Origin: an uncultured Alphaproteobacteria bacterium
GTDB taxonomy: Bacteria > Pseudomonadota > Alphaproteobacteria > Micropepsales > Micropepsaceae
NCBI GenBank assembly: GCA_903922545.1
Contig: CAIXUE010000279.1
Span: forward strand, 1-6,484
DNA length: 6,484 nucleotides
Direction of reading: 5' to 3'
Below, piece by piece: positions 5,566 through 6,484 of the stretch. The notes under the pieces are model-generated. The model searched no databases and was not told the DNA's origin. It saw only the letters and a program-made list of their open reading frames with translations. The translations under genes were made by a program, and so were the position numbers. Position 1 is the first letter of the stretch. Every line of letters starts with the position of its first letter.

Positions 5566-6258
5566 TTAGTTGGTGTTGTAGTGGATGATCTGACCGGTAT
5601 TGCCGATGGCGCTGGATGTCAGGCTGGTTGAGCCGCCGATGTTGTAGATATTGGCGTTGACCGTGGATGCCACCGTGCCGTTGCTGATCTGCTTGTTGAA
5701 GATCGGCATATTCGGGGCGTTGGAGTCCGCCTCGAAGCTGTTGCCCAAGGCCGAACCCTGGAACACCGCATCGCCGGCGATATTGGTGACGCTGGCATTG
5801 ATCTGCGAGGACGGATCGGCCGCATTACATTCCTGGTAGGAATGGGTTGAGGCATAGGTCGGGTCGGTCGAAACACTGACGCCGTTGCAAAGCACCTGGT
5901 TCTGGATGCCGATGCTGCCGCCGATATTGTTCAGGCTGGTATTGATGTTCGAACCGATGGAGGCGCCCGAACCGACGATCTGGCTGTTGTTCACCATCGT
6001 GTTGTTCATGGTGGTGATATCCATCAGGTTGCCGCCCGCCGCGCCCTGCACCGCCACGCTGCCGACCACGGTGTCGACATTGCCGTTCAGGTTGGACCAG
6101 TTGGTTTGGGTGTTGATCTGGGCGTTGTTGATCTGGCTGCCCGCGAACGAACCGTCGTTCCAGGTGCCGTATTGATCAGTACCCCCCGCGTAGGCGCACG
6201 TCGCCGACAGCATCGCTATTGCCGAAGCTGCCATAAGGGTTTTGACGCGATTGATCAT
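5566..6258 (-). CDS. Secreted Asn/Gly/Ser-rich repeat protein, possible curli- or holdfast-anchor-type surface protein
   Basis: I do not recognise an exact family. The start at 6258 (230 residues) is chosen because AGGAGA lies six bases upstream and it begins a clean signal peptide, M-I-N-R-V-K then a hydrophobic core and cleavage after A-Y-A24; an ATG at 6285 would add nine residues ahead of it. The mature protein has four imperfect units starting with S/K-Q-I at residues 41, 92, 151 and 189. They share an I/V-N-x3-x-N-I-G/A-G-S/D core and, in three of them, an A-x-G-N turn, as expected of a beta-solenoid or amyloid-like fold. Its only cysteines in the mature part, C124 and C144, could form a disulfide across a non-repeat insert. 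It lacks any lipid anchor or cell-wall motif. The upstream CsgG-like gene suggests export across the outer membrane, as for curlin or HfaA/HfaD proteins. It ends in a strong terminator. Confidence 0.8.
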   Translation of the reverse strand: MINRVKTLMAASAIAMLSATCAYAGGTDQYGTWNDGSFAGSQINNAQINTQTNWSNLNGNVDTVVGSVAVQGAAGGNLMDITTMNNTMVNNSQIVGSGASIGSNINTSLNNIGGSIGIQNQVLCNGVSVSTDPTYASTHSYQECNAADPSSQINASVTNIAGDAVFQGSALGNSFEADSNAPNMPIFNKQISNGTVASTVNANIYNIGGSTSLTSSAIGNTGQIIHYNTN

Positions 6259-6484
6259 AGAAGTTCTCCTGGTTGAATGCGACATTCTGATTGTAATAGG
6301 GCTGCGGATAAGGCGGAGCGTACGGATACGGCGAGTACGGATTGGGCTGTGCCGGATAGGCGCCGCCCGCGTAAATGTTGGGCGCGTAATCGGCCAGCGG
6401 ATCCGCCGAGGTGCCGATCGGCGAGGCGCAGACCGCGCCCGGCGCGCGATAGACGCGGCCGATCATTTCCAGGATGCCGCGTTC
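6176..6484 (-). CDS. C-terminal part of a probable CsgG/HfaB-like curli or holdfast-anchor secretion protein
   Basis: The open frame enters from the right edge (first codon at 6484) and runs 102 residues to a TGA at 6176-6178; the ATG at 6464-6466 is internal, not a start. The first residues, E-R-G-I-L-E-M-I-G-R-V-Y-R-A-P-G then C-A-S-P, resemble the end of the CsgG/HfaB outer-membrane domain, where a conserved helix with E-x-G/A-I/V closes the protein. After this comes a low-complexity Pro/Tyr/Asn tail (about residues 40-70). The last 27 codons overlap the start of the next gene, including its ribosome-binding site and signal peptide, by 83 nt. The protein is coding without doubt in its upstream half; the family call is moderate, because only the very end is visible. 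Confidence 0.6.
   Translation of the reverse strand, partial: ERGILEMIGRVYRAPGAVCASPIGTSADPLADYAPNIYAGGAYPAQPNPYSPYPYAPPYPQPYYNQNVAFNQENFYDQSRQNPYGSFGNSDAVGDVRLRGGY
6265..6270 (-). promoter_or_regulatory. Ribosome-binding site deciding the start of the repeat-protein gene
   Basis: AGGAGA on the minus strand, six bases before the ATG at 6258. It favours this start over the in-frame ATG at 6285 and lies inside the coding sequence of the overlapping upstream gene. Confidence 0.75.

Noticed and set aside
5097..5631. Plus-strand frames over the oxygenase start and the terminator
   Set aside because: They cross the terminator stem and have basic, low-complexity translations without a domain.
6259..6285. 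Upstream ATG giving a nine-residue longer repeat protein
   Set aside because: The start at 6258 has a better-placed AGGAGA and a compact signal peptide; the extension would place the ribosome-binding site inside the gene.

Overview
The window looks like a moderately GC-rich chromosomal segment of an alphaproteobacterium. The elongation factor P reads as the alphaproteobacterial type, with a second-position Val and the I-H-P-G-K-G-T-P loop. The EpmA and EpmB proteins have alphaproteobacterial-style N-termini, and the right end holds what looks like part of a curli/holdfast-anchor type (CsgG/HfaB-like) secretion locus. A stalked or biofilm-forming lineage would fit, but I cannot name a genus from sequence alone.

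Left part (1-4312): a periplasmic peroxiredoxin (cut by the window edge) and efp lie on the minus strand. Divergently, across 62 bp, runs a plus-strand group: epmA, an Fsr-type MFS transporter, and epmB. The transporter and epmB share an ATGA stop/start overlap. efp, epmA and epmB form the substrate, ligase and aminomutase of the EF-P beta-lysylation pathway. EpmB would make (R)-beta-lysine, EpmA would attach it to Lys34 of EF-P, and modified EF-P would relieve ribosome stalling at proline stretches. The key catalytic residues are visible in all three. The third E. coli enzyme, the hydroxylase EpmC, is not in the window.

Middle (4313-5417): a small DUF805 membrane protein converges on epmB with only 5 bp between stop codons. 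It is separated from a 2-oxoglutarate/Fe(II) oxygenase gene by a compact hairpin-rich repeat (two 28-bp direct copies around a 19-bp palindrome). That repeat also supplies the last codons of the oxygenase.

Right part (5418-6484, minus strand): the C-terminal end of a probable CsgG/HfaB-like outer-membrane protein with a Pro/Tyr-rich tail overlaps by 83 nt the start of a secreted, Asn/Gly/Ser-rich protein. The latter is built of four imperfect repeats and ends at a strong rho-independent terminator. I read these two as a secretion channel and an exported surface/fibre protein. This is an inference from family resemblance and context.

No tRNA, rRNA, CRISPR array, IS transposase or prophage gene was seen, and no stretch over 300 bases is free of genes.
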